Below, piece after piece: positions 16,995 to 26,108 of a stretch of 64,000 nt of DNA. The notes under the pieces are model-generated. The model ran no database searches, was not told the origin of the DNA, and was given only the letters and a program-made list of their open reading frames with translations. This DNA is from Halanaerobium polyolivorans (lineage in GTDB: Bacteria > Bacillota > Halanaerobiia > Halanaerobiales > Halanaerobiaceae): assembly GCF_020711195.1 (NCBI RefSeq), contig NZ_JAJFAT010000002.1:124001-188000 (forward strand). Direction: 5' to 3'. Each line of letters starts with the position of its first letter. The first letter of the stretch is position 1. The position numbers were made by a program, and so were the translations under genes.

Positions 16995-17300
16995 ATGAGT
17001 GGTGAAGCTTTAGGTTTAATTGAAACAAAAGGTTTTGTTGGAGCAATTGAAGCTGCCGATGCAATGGTTAAAGCAGCAAATGTTAGTTTAGTAGGATACG
17101 AAAAAATAGGTTCAGGTCTTATTACCGTTATGGTAAAAGGTGATGTTGGAGCTACAAAAGCTGCTACAGATGCTGGTGCAGCTGCTGCAGGTAGAGTAGG
17201 AGAATTAATCTCCGTTCATGTAATTCCAAGACCTCATACCGATGTTGATGCGATTTTACCACAAATGGCTAAAGAAGAACTAGACGAATCACAATTATAA
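16995..17300 (+). CDS. pduJ: BMC-H shell protein, PduJ/PduA type
   Basis: 101 residues, one BMC domain very close to the product at 9849 (shared [14 protein letters not shown], YEKIGSGL, [18 protein letters not shown], SVHVIPRPH). It has a C-terminal extension of about ten residues ending in KEELDESQL. It should be a major facet hexamer. The gene is followed by an inverted repeat at 17313-17350 and then the eutJ-like gene. The near identity of the two copies fits a pduA/pduJ pair. Confidence 0.95.
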   Translation: MSGEALGLIETKGFVGAIEAADAMVKAANVSLVGYEKIGSGLITVMVKGDVGATKAATDAGAAAAGRVGELISVHVIPRPHTDVDAILPQMAKEELDESQL

Positions 17301-17312
17301 TAAATTAAATAT

Positions 17313-17350
17313 AATATCCCCCTTCTTTCGGGAGGGGGGATAATATTAAT
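17313..17350 (+). repeat. Large intraoperonic hairpin between pduJ and the eutJ-like gene
   Basis: A long inverted repeat: a left arm with ATATAATATCCCCCTTC, a short TTTCG loop region, and a right arm with GGAGGGGGGATAATATT. The GC-rich core is strong but no T-run follows, so it is more likely an mRNA processing or stabilising hairpin, or a leaky terminator that lowers expression downstream of the abundant shell and dehydratase genes, than a full terminator. Confidence 0.6.
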
Positions 17351-17384
17351 TATTTATATTGTCTGATGGAGGAGAAATGTATGT

Positions 17385-18212
17385 ATGGATAAATATGTTG
17401 AGAAGGCTAATAAGACACTAGATCATCTGGCAGGTTTAATAGATGATAAACCTGAAAGTTTAGACTATCAAGGTAAATTAAAGGCTGGGGTTGATCTTGG
17501 TACAGCAAACCTAGTTTTAACACTTTTGGATGAAGACAATAACCCTATTTTAGCTGCAAGTCAAACTGGCACTGTTGTCAGAGATGGACTTGTTGTAGAC
17601 TATATAGGAGCTCTTAGAATGGTAAAAAAAATGAAAGCAGAGCTCGAATCAATCTTGAATAGAGAAATTGAATATGCTGCTACAGCTGTTCCACCTGGAA
17701 CTGGTGATAGGGATATTGATACTTTCAAAAATGTTGTTCAGGGAGCAGGTTTTAAGGTTAAAAATGTAGTTGATGAGCCTTCAGCTGCTGCTGCTGTACT
17801 TGGAATAGAAAGAGGTGTAGTTGTAGATATCGGTGGAGGAACTACCGGAATTTCAATTATGCAAAATAAAGAGGTTGTTTATACTGCTGATGAAGCAACA
17901 GGTGGAATCCATTTAAATCTTGTAATTGCTGGTGGGCTTGGTGTTAGTGTAGAAAAAGCCGAAGAAATAAAAAGAGATCCTCAGCGCACTGATGAGATTT
18001 TCCCGATGGTTATACCTGTAATTGAAAAAATTGCCTCGATTATTAATAACCATATAGGTCGCTATAAAGCGGAAACTGTTTATCTTGTTGGAGGAACTAG
18101 TGCTATTGATGGGATTGAAGATGTACTCAAAAATAGAACTGGTCTCAAAATTGTAAAACCTTCTCAAACTTTATTGGTAACTCCCCTCGGTATTGCCATG
18201 AATTGCGAATAG
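17385..18212 (+). CDS. eutJ: EutJ-like Hsp70/actin-fold chaperone of the microcompartment
   Basis: 275 residues with actin-like ATPase motifs: AGVDLGTANLVLTLLD near residue 33, an adenosine-side VVDIGGGTTGISIM, and YLVGGTSAIDG. This matches EutJ, the DnaK-like protein of ethanolamine loci. It is often present in pdu loci of Firmicutes and absent from the enteric pdu operon. The role is thought to be assembly or protein quality control of the compartment, but is not well tested. ATG 17385 is chosen because nearby ATGs at 17377 and 17381 are out of frame; GGAGGAG lies 10 bases upstream. It overlaps the window of the next gene only if that gene starts early. Confidence 0.9.
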   Translation: MDKYVEKANKTLDHLAGLIDDKPESLDYQGKLKAGVDLGTANLVLTLLDEDNNPILAASQTGTVVRDGLVVDYIGALRMVKKMKAELESILNREIEYAATAVPPGTGDRDIDTFKNVVQGAGFKVKNVVDEPSAAAAVLGIERGVVVDIGGGTTGISIMQNKEVVYTADEATGGIHLNLVIAGGLGVSVEKAEEIKRDPQRTDEIFPMVIPVIEKIASIINNHIGRYKAETVYLVGGTSAIDGIEDVLKNRTGLKIVKPSQTLLVTPLGIAMNCE

Positions 18213-18232
18213 TTGAGGATGGAGGTAAGAAG

Positions 18233-19057
18233 ATGGTAGAAGTAACAGAAGAATTAATCACTAGATTAGTTAAAGAGGTTTTAGAATCTCTTAATAATGA
18301 AATATCTCAAAAAAAGAATATAATCGCTCTTTTTACTGGTGGCAAGGTTGCTTGTGAGAAATCTTTAGCAGAGTTGAAGAAAATTGACAAGGAATTTTCT
18401 GTTGATTGGCAGCTTAAGTTTTCTCAGAGCGCTAAAAGTGTACTTGATTATGAATATATCGCCTCAGAACTAAGGGTTGACAATTTTTTAGAAGATAATT
18501 CTTTTGACTGTCTTGAAGATGCTGATCTAATTATTGTGCCTGTTTTAACCAGGAATACTGCAGCAAAGATTTCTGCTCATTTTGCTGATACCACTTTAAT
18601 AGATTTGATTTTTCATGCTCTGATGGCTGGAATTCCTGTTGTAGCTGCTCAGAATGCTGCTGATTTGAGCAGTGATGTTTGGGCAGAATTAGGAATGGAT
18701 AAAATCCCACCAGCTTTATTAGAAGAAAATCAAAAACAGCTTAAAAAAATTAAAAGTTATGGTATTCAGTTAATTGATGCAGAATCTATTTCTCAAGAAG
18801 TTAAAAAAATATTGAGACAGGAAAAACTAATTTCTGCTGAAAAAAGTTCAGAAAATAAAGTAGAAAGCAAAGATAGAAATGATACTAATAATAGTAATTC
18901 TATCTATCTCAACAGTAAGGTTTTAACTTATAGGGATATCAATCCCCTTGCTGAAGATATAGAAATAGTATATGTAAAAGAGGATGCAATAATTACTCCC
19001 TATGCCCGTGATGTGGCAAAAAACAAAGGAATGATAATATGTTCTCAGCCAAAGTAG
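18233..19057 (+). CDS. Microcompartment flavoprotein-like protein with targeting helix
   Basis: ATG 18233 lies 7 bases after GGAGG. The 274-residue product starts with an amphipathic helix (VEVTEELITRLVKEVLESLN) like the encapsulation peptides of this operon. A flavoprotein-like (PF02441 type) domain follows: ALFTGGKVACEKSLAELKK, ADLIIVPVLTRNTAAKIS, HALMAGIPVVAAQNAADL. A polar linker (about residues 200-225) leads to a C-terminal segment with VLTYRDINPLAEDIEIVY and ITPYARDVAKNKGM. The TPxARD pattern resembles the N-terminus of EutT and other microcompartment proteins. PduM sits at this place in enteric loci but looks different. Function is unknown; a flavin-linked cofactor reduction role, for example cob(II)alamin reduction, is possible. 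Overlaps pduN by 19 bases. Confidence 0.75.
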   Translation: MVEVTEELITRLVKEVLESLNNEISQKKNIIALFTGGKVACEKSLAELKKIDKEFSVDWQLKFSQSAKSVLDYEYIASELRVDNFLEDNSFDCLEDADLIIVPVLTRNTAAKISAHFADTTLIDLIFHALMAGIPVVAAQNAADLSSDVWAELGMDKIPPALLEENQKQLKKIKSYGIQLIDAESISQEVKKILRQEKLISAEKSSENKVESKDRNDTNNSNSIYLNSKVLTYRDINPLAEDIEIVYVKEDAIITPYARDVAKNKGMIICSQPK

Positions 19058-19314
19058 TTGGTAATGTTGTTGCTACCCAAAAAGACCAGGGTCTTGTAGG
19101 TACTAAATTACTGATAGTATGTCCTCTTTATGAGGAATTTAAAAAAGAAAAATGTTTAATAGCAGTAGATAGTGTTGGGGCCGGTATTGGTGAGCTAGTT
19201 TTAGTTGCCAGTGGTAGTGGAGCCCGAAAAACTAACCATTTTGAAGGTAGTCCTATTGACCTTGCAATTGTTGGTATAATTGACGAAATAGAGCTAGATG
19301 AATCTAGTTTTTAG
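19039..19314 (+). CDS. pduN: BMC vertex pentamer protein
   Basis: 91 residues of the EutN/CcmL/PduN family: FSAKVVGNVVATQKDQGLVG at the start, LIAVDSVGAGIGELVLVASGSGAR in the middle, AIVGIIDEIE at the end. Pentamers of this family cap the vertices of the shell. It overlaps the end of the flavoprotein gene by 19 bases and precedes pduO by 12 bases, so it is translationally coupled. It is the only vertex gene in the window. Confidence 0.95.
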   Translation: MFSAKVVGNVVATQKDQGLVGTKLLIVCPLYEEFKKEKCLIAVDSVGAGIGELVLVASGSGARKTNHFEGSPIDLAIVGIIDEIELDESSF

Positions 19315-19326
19315 GAGGTGGTTAAT

Positions 19327-19893
19327 ATGTCATCTATTGCCACCAAAAGAGGTGACAAAGGCAAAACAAGTCTTTATAGTGGTGAAAGAGTTTCCAAAGC
19401 AGACCCACAGGTAGAAGCATATGGTGTAATTGATGAACTTAATTCCTGGCTAGGTCTTGCTCGAGTAAGATGTGACTATTCTGATATAAAAGAAATAATA
19501 TATAAGGTTCAAAAAGATTTATTTATTCTTGCTGGAGAGCTAGCTTCCAGGCAAAAAGAAGCTAAAAATAAAATAGAACAAAGTCATCTAGATTATTTAG
19601 AAAGTAATCTTGACTGCTATCAAGCTGAGTTTAATTTTAAGGGTTTCACAGTGCCAGGACAAAGTGAGCTGGGGAGCTACTTAGATATATCAAGAACTAT
19701 TTGCCGCAGAGCTGAAAGAAGAATTGCAGCTGCTGAAGAAGAAAACAATATTACTTTCTCTGAGTTAGTTCACAAATATGTTAATAGGTTATCTGATTTA
19801 ATCTATATTTTAAGCCGGACTGCAGATAAAAGGGAATTAGTATCTGCAGTTACCAAGGAAGTCTTAAAGGCTATAGAAAGTGAGGAGAATTAA
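19327..19893 (+). CDS. pduO: Cob(I)alamin adenosyltransferase, PduO type (N-terminal domain as separate protein)
   Basis: ATG 19327 follows TAGGAGGTGG with good spacing; GTG 19318 overlaps that site. The 188-residue protein has the PduO-type signature TKRGDKGKTSLYSGERVSK, then EAYGVIDELNSWLGLAR and ISRTICRRAERRI. It transfers the 5'-deoxyadenosyl group of ATP to cob(I)alamin, making the dehydratase cofactor. In Salmonella it is fused to a GlcG/HbpS-like domain; here that domain is encoded by the next gene, two bases downstream. Confidence 0.95.
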   Translation: MSSIATKRGDKGKTSLYSGERVSKADPQVEAYGVIDELNSWLGLARVRCDYSDIKEIIYKVQKDLFILAGELASRQKEAKNKIEQSHLDYLESNLDCYQAEFNFKGFTVPGQSELGSYLDISRTICRRAERRIAAAEEENNITFSELVHKYVNRLSDLIYILSRTADKRELVSAVTKEVLKAIESEEN

Positions 19894-19894
19894 T

Positions 19895-20311
19895 ATGAAA
19901 ATTACTCTTGATATTGCAGAAAAAATTGCTCAAAAATGTGTTGATAAGGCAGAAGAGATTAATGTTCCTATGATAATCTCAATAATGGGTGATGATGGTA
20001 GATTGATAGTTTTTAAAAAGATGAACAATGCCCTTCCAGTAAGTATAAAAATTTCTCAAGCTAAAGCTTATACAGCTTATGCTTTAAAAATGAGGTCTGA
20101 TGAATTGGGCAAACTTTCTCAACCAGGTGAAATGCTCTATGGTATTGATACAGTTTGTGATGATATAGTTCTGTTTGGAGGCGGCATTCCTCTTAATGTT
20201 AAAGGAGAACTTGTTGGATCAATTGGTGTAAGTGGTGGATCAGTAGAAGAAGATATCACAGTTGCTGAAGCCGGAGAAGATTTCTTTAATAATAGATATA
20301 CCAGCAATTAG
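19895..20311 (+). CDS. GlcG/HbpS-like domain protein (PduO C-terminal domain counterpart)
   Basis: 138 residues from ATG 19895 behind GAGGAG. The sequence ITLDIAEKIAQKCVDKAEE, PVSIKISQAKAYTAYALK and FGGGIPLNVKGELVGSIGVSGGSVEEDITVAEAG is typical of the GlcG/HbpS/PduO-C domain. This domain binds heme or cobalamin-like ligands in some members, and its role in PduO is not settled. It is separated from the adenosyltransferase stop by one base, so the enteric fusion is split here. Confidence 0.9.
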   Translation: MKITLDIAEKIAQKCVDKAEEINVPMIISIMGDDGRLIVFKKMNNALPVSIKISQAKAYTAYALKMRSDELGKLSQPGEMLYGIDTVCDDIVLFGGGIPLNVKGELVGSIGVSGGSVEEDITVAEAGEDFFNNRYTSN

Positions 20312-20333
20312 TATTTAATGAGGAGGTTCGATA

Positions 20334-21737
20334 ATGGACATAAATAAAGAAGAACTGGCTAAAATAATAGATGAAGTTGTTAAAGCTTTAGATGATAATG
20401 TTTGTGAAAGAAAGTCTCAGTCTGAAGGTGATTATGGAGTTTTTCAGTCTATGAACCAAGCAATAGCCGCTGCTGAAAAAGCTCAGACAGAACTACAGGC
20501 TAATTTCTCAGTTCAAGAAAGAGAAGAGCTAATTAAAGCTATGCGAGAAGAAATTAGAAAACATGTTGATAAAATCGCTAAAATGACTGTTGAAGAAACA
20601 GGAATGGGACGTCCTGAAGATAAAGTGATAAAAAATAATTTAGCAATTGACAAAACACCAGGTACAGAAAATTTAAGAACCGAAGCTTATAGTGGTAGAG
20701 ATGGATTAAGTATTTTAGAAGAAGCTCCTTTTGGAGTTATCTGTTCTATTACTCCATCAACTAACCCCGGACCAACGGTTATTAATAATGGAATAAGCAT
20801 GATTGCATCCTGTAATAGTGTTGTCTTTAATCCTCATCCTAGTGCAAAAAAAGTTTCACTTTATGTGATGAAACAATTAAACAAGGCAATAATTAATGCA
20901 GGTGGACCCGCTAATTTAATGACAGCAGTAGAAGAACCAACATTACAAACTGTAGAAAGTTGTATGAAGGATGAAAGAGTATCTATGTTGGTTGTTACTG
21001 GTGGTCATGGTGTTGTAAATGCTGCCTTACGTTCAGGTAAAAAAGCAATTGGTGCAGGGGCAGGAAATCCACCTTGTTTAGTAGATGATACAGTAGATTT
21101 TGCTAAAGCAGCTAGCGATATAGTTAAGGGTGCTAGTATAGATAATAATGTGTTATGTACTTCAGAAAAAGTTGTTGTAGCTTTAGATTCAATTGCAGAT
21201 CAACTAATTGACTGTATGGTAGCCGAAAATGCTCAATTAGTGGATAATCCTGAAGCGATTGTAAACATAGTGATTAATGAAGATGGAACCGTAAATAAAG
21301 AATATATTGGTAAAGATGCTGCATATATTTTAGAAAGTGCAGGAATAAAACCAAAAAACAAAGATGTACGCTTAGCTATAATTGATGTAGACATCGATCA
21401 TCCTCTTGTTCGCCAAGAACAGCTTATGCCTGTTATGCCTTTGGTGAGAGCTAAGGATTTCGAAGAAGCAATGGAGATGGGTGTAAAAATTGAAAATAAA
21501 AATCGTCATTCAGCGATAATTCATTCTAAGAATGTAGATCACTTAACAGCTTTTGCTAAAAAAATTGGAACTACTATCTATGTTAAAAATGCTCCTTCTT
21601 ATGCTGGTCTTGGAGCAGGTGGAGAAGGATTCTCTTCCTTTACTATCGCCGGACCAACTGGTGAGGGAATTACTTCTGCTAGAACATTTACCAGAAAAAG
21701 AAGATGTATTTTAGTAGATGGATTCTCCATAATATAA
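20334..21737 (+). CDS. pduP: CoA-acylating propionaldehyde dehydrogenase
   Basis: 467 residues, near the usual 460-465. The N-terminal helix (INKEELAKIIDEVVKALDD) is the classic PduP encapsulation peptide pattern. The aldehyde dehydrogenase domain follows, with GVICSITPSTNPGPTVINN, the nucleotide region VTGGHGVVNAALRSGKKAIG and the active-site cysteine in NNVLCTSEKVVV. It oxidises propionaldehyde with NAD+ and CoA to propionyl-CoA inside the compartment, feeding PduL and PduW. GAGGAGG precedes the ATG. Confidence 0.96.
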   Translation: MDINKEELAKIIDEVVKALDDNVCERKSQSEGDYGVFQSMNQAIAAAEKAQTELQANFSVQEREELIKAMREEIRKHVDKIAKMTVEETGMGRPEDKVIKNNLAIDKTPGTENLRTEAYSGRDGLSILEEAPFGVICSITPSTNPGPTVINNGISMIASCNSVVFNPHPSAKKVSLYVMKQLNKAIINAGGPANLMTAVEEPTLQTVESCMKDERVSMLVVTGGHGVVNAALRSGKKAIGAGAGNPPCLVDDTVDFAKAASDIVKGASIDNNVLCTSEKVVVALDSIADQLIDCMVAENAQLVDNPEAIVNIVINEDGTVNKEYIGKDAAYILESAGIKPKNKDVRLAIIDVDIDHPLVRQEQLMPVMPLVRAKDFEEAMEMGVKIENKNRHSAIIHSKNVDHLTAFAKKIGTTIYVKNAPSYAGLGAGGEGFSSFTIAGPTGEGITSARTFTRKRRCILVDGFSII

Positions 21738-21771
21738 TTCAGCAAAAGTTTAGACGGAGAGGGGTAGTAAT

Positions 21772-23121
21772 ATGAGCCTTATTGATAAAATTGCTGAAGC
21801 AGGAGTGGTAGGAGCCGGCGGTGCCGGTTTTCCTACTCATGTTAAATATGGTGCTGAAGCAGAGTATTTTATAATAAATGGAGCAGAATGTGAACCTTTA
21901 TTAATGACAGATAAATTTTTAATGCGTAGTTTTGCAGCTGAAATATTAGAAGCTGTAAATGAAGTTGCTAAAATTGTTGGAGCAGATAAAGTAGTTTTTG
22001 CTCTTAAAAAGAAGTATACTGAAGAACTGGCCTGTTTAAAAAGGATTCGAGATGAAAACAATTATGATATCGATTTTTTTCTAATGGAAAGTTATTATCC
22101 AGCTGGTGATGAACAGGTAATGGTTTATGAAATTACCGGCAGAACTGTTCCTGAAGGAGGAATACCACTTCAAGTTGGTGCAGTAGTTTCAAATGTTGGA
22201 ACATTATATAATGTTTATAGGGCAATAAGAGAAGATAAAGCAGTAACAGATAAATATGTTTCAGTATTAGCTGAAGTAAATGAACCCAGAGTTGTTAAAG
22301 TTCCAATTGGAACTTCTGTCAATGAGTGTATTGAAGCTGCTGGTGGAAGTACTCTAGATGAATATGCTGTTATAATTGGTGGACCAATGATGGGAGAAAA
22401 TTTAGTTGAGGAAGAAGCAATAAATCAAGCAGTTATTACTAAAACTGCAGGTTCAATTATTATTTTACCCAAAAAGCAGTTTGTAATTGAGATGAATCAA
22501 CAAAGTATGGAACATATAAAAAACAAAGCAGAAGCTGCTTGTATACAGTGTACATTTTGTACTGAATATTGTCCTCGCTATTTAATTGGTCATGAAAATC
22601 TAGAACCTCATCGTATTATGAGAGCTTTAGCTTATGAAAAAGAAGATAATACTGAGATATTTAAAACAGCACAACTTTGCTGTGAGTGTGGTATTTGTGA
22701 ATTATATGCCTGTCCTATGGGATTATCTCCAAGACTGGTTAATGTTTATTATAAGCAAAAAATTGCTGAAAAATATGAAAGTGATATAGAAGAATATAAG
22801 CCTCATATTATGCAGGAATATAGAAAAATTCCTACTGATAGACAAATAGCTAGATTAAATTTAAGCAAATATAACCATCAGGAATTATATGATCCAGTAG
22901 AGATTGAGGTTGACAAAGTTAAAATACCTCTTAATCAACATATTGGTGCTCCAGCAGAATTGATTGTTAGTGAAGGCCAAAGAGTGGAAAGAGGAGAAAA
23001 AATAGCGAAAATTAGAGAGGATTCTTTAGGGGCAAATATACATTCAAGTATCAGTGGTAAAGTTATCAAAGCCAATGATAATGAAGTCATTATAAGTGGA
23101 AGTGCAGAGGTGGTATCATGA
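21772..23121 (+). CDS. pduS: Cobalamin reductase / electron-transfer protein PduS (RnfC-like)
   Basis: 449 residues. The start VVGAGGAGFPTHVK and NGAECEPLLMTD mark the RnfC/NuoF-like flavin and NADH-binding fold; VSNVGTLYNVYRAI follows. Two 4Fe-4S motifs lie at C257, C260, C263, C267 and at C304, C306, C309, C314. The C-terminus is a SLBB/biotinyl-like region (LNQHIGAPAELIVSEGQRVERGE). PduS reduces cobalamin in Salmonella and binds the shell protein PduT. The pduT start overlaps this stop by four bases, matching that partnership. Confidence 0.95.
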   Translation: MSLIDKIAEAGVVGAGGAGFPTHVKYGAEAEYFIINGAECEPLLMTDKFLMRSFAAEILEAVNEVAKIVGADKVVFALKKKYTEELACLKRIRDENNYDIDFFLMESYYPAGDEQVMVYEITGRTVPEGGIPLQVGAVVSNVGTLYNVYRAIREDKAVTDKYVSVLAEVNEPRVVKVPIGTSVNECIEAAGGSTLDEYAVIIGGPMMGENLVEEEAINQAVITKTAGSIIILPKKQFVIEMNQQSMEHIKNKAEAACIQCTFCTEYCPRYLIGHENLEPHRIMRALAYEKEDNTEIFKTAQLCCECGICELYACPMGLSPRLVNVYYKQKIAEKYESDIEEYKPHIMQEYRKIPTDRQIARLNLSKYNHQELYDPVEIEVDKVKIPLNQHIGAPAELIVSEGQRVERGEKIAKIREDSLGANIHSSISGKVIKANDNEVIISGSAEVVS

Positions 23122-23666
23122 TTAATACAATTGGAATGCTTGAGTTTAACTCAATAAGTCAGGGTATTAAAGTAGCAGATGTTATGAAAAAAGCTGCTGA
23201 TGTTGAGATTATTTTAGCTCAACCAAATTGTCCTGGAAAATATACTGTATTGATTGCAGGAGATGTGAGTGCTGTAAAATCTTCTTTAAGAGCTGGTAAA
23301 GAACAGAGTGGGCCATTTTTAGTAGATGATATGATTATTTCTCGTATTCATCACTCTTTAATTAGTGCTATTAATGGTACAACACAGATTGAAAAGGTTA
23401 ATGCAGTTGGAGTATTAGAGTATTTTTCTATGCCAAGTGCTATAATTGGTGGAGATGCAGCAGCAAAAGCATCTGATGTAAATTTAATTCAGGTTAGATT
23501 AGGCACCGGACTTGGAGGTAAAGGTTATGTTACTTTTACTGGTGATGTAAGTGCAGTGAAAAATTCTCTGGATGCTGCGGTAGCTGCAAGCAGTAAAAAT
23601 GGAATGCTCTATAATAAAGTATTTATTTCTTCACCTAGTGAAGAAGTATTTAAAACATTATTGTAA
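23118..23666 (+). CDS. pduT: BMC-T shell protein with Fe-S site
   Basis: 182 residues made of two BMC domains (IGMLEFNSISQGIKVADVM and VGVLEYFSMPSAIIGGDAA). Cys38 in PNCPGKYTVL matches the Cys38 that ligands the 4Fe-4S cluster at the threefold pore of Citrobacter PduT. This suggests a route for electrons across the shell to PduS. The four-base overlap with pduS supports coupled synthesis. Confidence 0.95.
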   Translation: MINTIGMLEFNSISQGIKVADVMKKAADVEIILAQPNCPGKYTVLIAGDVSAVKSSLRAGKEQSGPFLVDDMIISRIHHSLISAINGTTQIEKVNAVGVLEYFSMPSAIIGGDAAAKASDVNLIQVRLGTGLGGKGYVTFTGDVSAVKNSLDAAVAASSKNGMLYNKVFISSPSEEVFKTLL

Positions 23667-23684
23667 TTTTAAGGGGAAAATATT

Positions 23685-24821
23685 ATGAATAGCTTTGATT
23701 TTGAATTTCAAATTAAAACTAAAATAAAATTTGGTAGAAGCAAAATTAAAGAAATAAATTCTACTTTGAATTCATTAAGAGCTAAAAACCTGATGGTTGT
23801 GGTTGATAATGGCATAATTGAGGCAGGAATATTTGCTGAGATTGAAAAAGAGCTGAAAAATGCTAATATTAATTATCTTGTTTTTGATAAAGTTAAACCT
23901 GATCCAACCATTAAAATTGTTAATTCTGGTGTAGAGTGTGTCTTGGAAAATAATATTGATACCCTCTTAGCTGTTGGTGGAGGAAGTCCAATTGATACTG
24001 CTAAAGCTGTAGCTGCATCTTTTTTTGATGCTGATTTAAAAAAAGAAATAAGTGTAGATAGATTAAAATTATTAACTATACCAACAACCTCAGGATCAGG
24101 CAGTGAAGTTACTACTGCAGTTGTAATAACAGATCAGGAAAACAAGAAAAAATTTGCTTTAATTGATGAAAATTTAGCTCCTGATGTTGCAATTGTTGAT
24201 CCAGAGTTAACTAAGAGCTTACCAGCTTTTTTAACAGCTGTTGGAGGTATGGATGCTTTAAGTCATAATATTGAAGCTTATGTATCACAAGATGCAGTTC
24301 TTCCCTTTGAAATGATTGCAACTAAAGGTATTGAGATGGTTAAAGATTATCTTAGACCTGCTGTAGGTAATGGGAGTAATATGGCTGCTCGGGAAGGTAT
24401 GGCCTTAGCCTCACTTTTTGGTGGAATTGCTTTAACGAATTGTGGTTTAGGTTTAGTTCATGCAATTTCACATCCATTAGGAGGTAATTTTAATATTCCA
24501 CATGGTTTAAGCAATACTATCTTATTACCTTATGTTATGAAATTTAATTTGATAGCTAATCCTAAAAAATATGCAAATATTGCTAGAATTTTTGGGATTA
24601 ATATTGAGCAATATACCGAAATGGAAGCCGCATATAAAGCAGTTGAAGAAGTACAGAAATTAATCAAGGATATTGGAATTTCAGAAAGTTTAAGAGATTT
24701 TAAAGTAGACAAATTTGAATATATTGCTGAGCTGGCTTTAGAAGAAAAAGCAATGTTGAAAAGCAATCCTCGGCCGGTTCATAAATCTGATATAATAGCT
24801 ATTTTAAAAGATGCCTATTAA
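23685..24821 (+). CDS. pduQ: 1-Propanol dehydrogenase, iron-containing alcohol dehydrogenase
   Basis: 378 residues of the Fe-ADH family: VGGGSPIDTAKAVAA (nucleotide binding), TTSGSGSEVTTAVVIT, and the metal-binding region with MDALSHNIEAYVS and LVHAISHPLGGNFNIPHG. PduQ reduces propionaldehyde to 1-propanol and regenerates NAD+ for PduP inside the compartment. It has no obvious targeting helix, as in Salmonella where PduQ reaches the lumen by binding PduP. Ribosome binding site AAGGGG; 18 bases after pduT. Confidence 0.93.
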   Translation: MNSFDFEFQIKTKIKFGRSKIKEINSTLNSLRAKNLMVVVDNGIIEAGIFAEIEKELKNANINYLVFDKVKPDPTIKIVNSGVECVLENNIDTLLAVGGGSPIDTAKAVAASFFDADLKKEISVDRLKLLTIPTTSGSGSEVTTAVVITDQENKKKFALIDENLAPDVAIVDPELTKSLPAFLTAVGGMDALSHNIEAYVSQDAVLPFEMIATKGIEMVKDYLRPAVGNGSNMAAREGMALASLFGGIALTNCGLGLVHAISHPLGGNFNIPHGLSNTILLPYVMKFNLIANPKKYANIARIFGINIEQYTEMEAAYKAVEEVQKLIKDIGISESLRDFKVDKFEYIAELALEEKAMLKSNPRPVHKSDIIAILKDAY

Positions 24822-24853
24822 TAAACTAAGCTGAAAGAGAAGGGAAAGATATT

Positions 24854-26083
24854 ATGAATATTTTTGTTCTTAATTGCGGAAGTTCTTCATTAAAATATCA
24901 ATTAATTAATATTGAAAATGAAGAAGTTATTGCAAATGGCTTAGTAGAGAAAATAACGGAGAGCATCTCGGACTTCAAATATTATAGAAAAAATAATTTA
25001 GAACTTGAATTTGAACTTGAAATTACTGATCATAAAAATGCAATCCAACTCGTGCTTGAAAGACTGATTAGTGAAGAGCATGGAGTAATTGAGAATTTTT
25101 CTGAGATTGATGTTGTGGGGCATCGAGTTGTTCATGCAGGAGAAAAGTTTTCTGGTTCTGTCTTAATTACTAAAGAGGTAATTGCTGCTCTTAAGGAAAA
25201 TATTAAATTAGCTCCTCTGCATAACCCTGCTAATATTGTTGGTATAGAAGCAAGCAAAAAATTAATGCCCAAAACTCCAGATGTTGGAGTTTTTGATACA
25301 GCTTTTCATCAGTCGATGCCGGAAGAAGCATATTTATATGCACTTCCCTATGATTGGTATCAAGAAAATGGAGTTCGTAGATATGGTTTTCATGGAACAT
25401 CACATAAATATGTCAGTGAACGGGGAGCAGAAATATTAAATAAAGATTATAATAAATTAAAAATTATTAGCTGTCACCTGGGTAATGGTTCAAGTATTAC
25501 TGCAATCAAAGAGGGTAAAGTTATTGATACCAGTATGGGGTTTACACCACTTGAAGGCCTTGTAATGGGTACCAGACCTGGTGATATTGATCCTGGTATT
25601 ATTCCTTATATTATGCAGGAGAGAAATTTAAGTATTGAGGAAGTCGATAAAAAGCTTAATAATCAGAGTGGAGTGCTTGCTCTTTCTTCAATTAGCAATG
25701 ATTTTCGAGAGATTTTAGAGGCTGCAGAAAAAGGAAATAAACGGGCTAAATTAGCCATAGATATTTTTTGCCGCAGGGTAAAAAAATATATAGGATCATA
25801 TGCTGCTTTAATGGGTGGACTTGATTTGCTTGTCTTTACTGCTGGCATTGGAGAAAATGCAGTTCAAATCAGATCGAAAATATTATCTGAGCTTGAATAT
25901 TTTGGGATATTAATTGATGAAGAGAAAAATAATATTAAAGCAAAAGAAGCAAAAATTAGCTCGAAAAGATCTATAGTTGATGTTTATGTTATTCCAACTA
26001 ATGAAGAACTGGTTATTGCTAGAGAAGCAAAGAAAGTTATGGAAAAATATATAGAAGATATTGTTAAAGATTTGATTAAGTGA
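24854..26083 (+). CDS. pduW: Acetate/propionate kinase
   Basis: 409 residues of the acetokinase family: [15 protein letters not shown] at the start, [40 protein letters not shown] and [14 protein letters not shown]. It converts propionyl phosphate (from PduL) and ADP into propionate and ATP, the energy-yielding step, probably in the cytoplasm. Placement between pduQ and pduU supports the pduW role; by sequence alone it could be a housekeeping ackA. Confidence 0.92.
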   Translation: MNIFVLNCGSSSLKYQLINIENEEVIANGLVEKITESISDFKYYRKNNLELEFELEITDHKNAIQLVLERLISEEHGVIENFSEIDVVGHRVVHAGEKFSGSVLITKEVIAALKENIKLAPLHNPANIVGIEASKKLMPKTPDVGVFDTAFHQSMPEEAYLYALPYDWYQENGVRRYGFHGTSHKYVSERGAEILNKDYNKLKIISCHLGNGSSITAIKEGKVIDTSMGFTPLEGLVMGTRPGDIDPGIIPYIMQERNLSIEEVDKKLNNQSGVLALSSISNDFREILEAAEKGNKRAKLAIDIFCRRVKKYIGSYAALMGGLDLLVFTAGIGENAVQIRSKILSELEYFGILIDEEKNNIKAKEAKISSKRSIVDVYVIPTNEELVIAREAKKVMEKYIEDIVKDLIK

Positions 26084-26108
26084 TTTTTTTCAGTCCGGAG
26101 GAGATATT

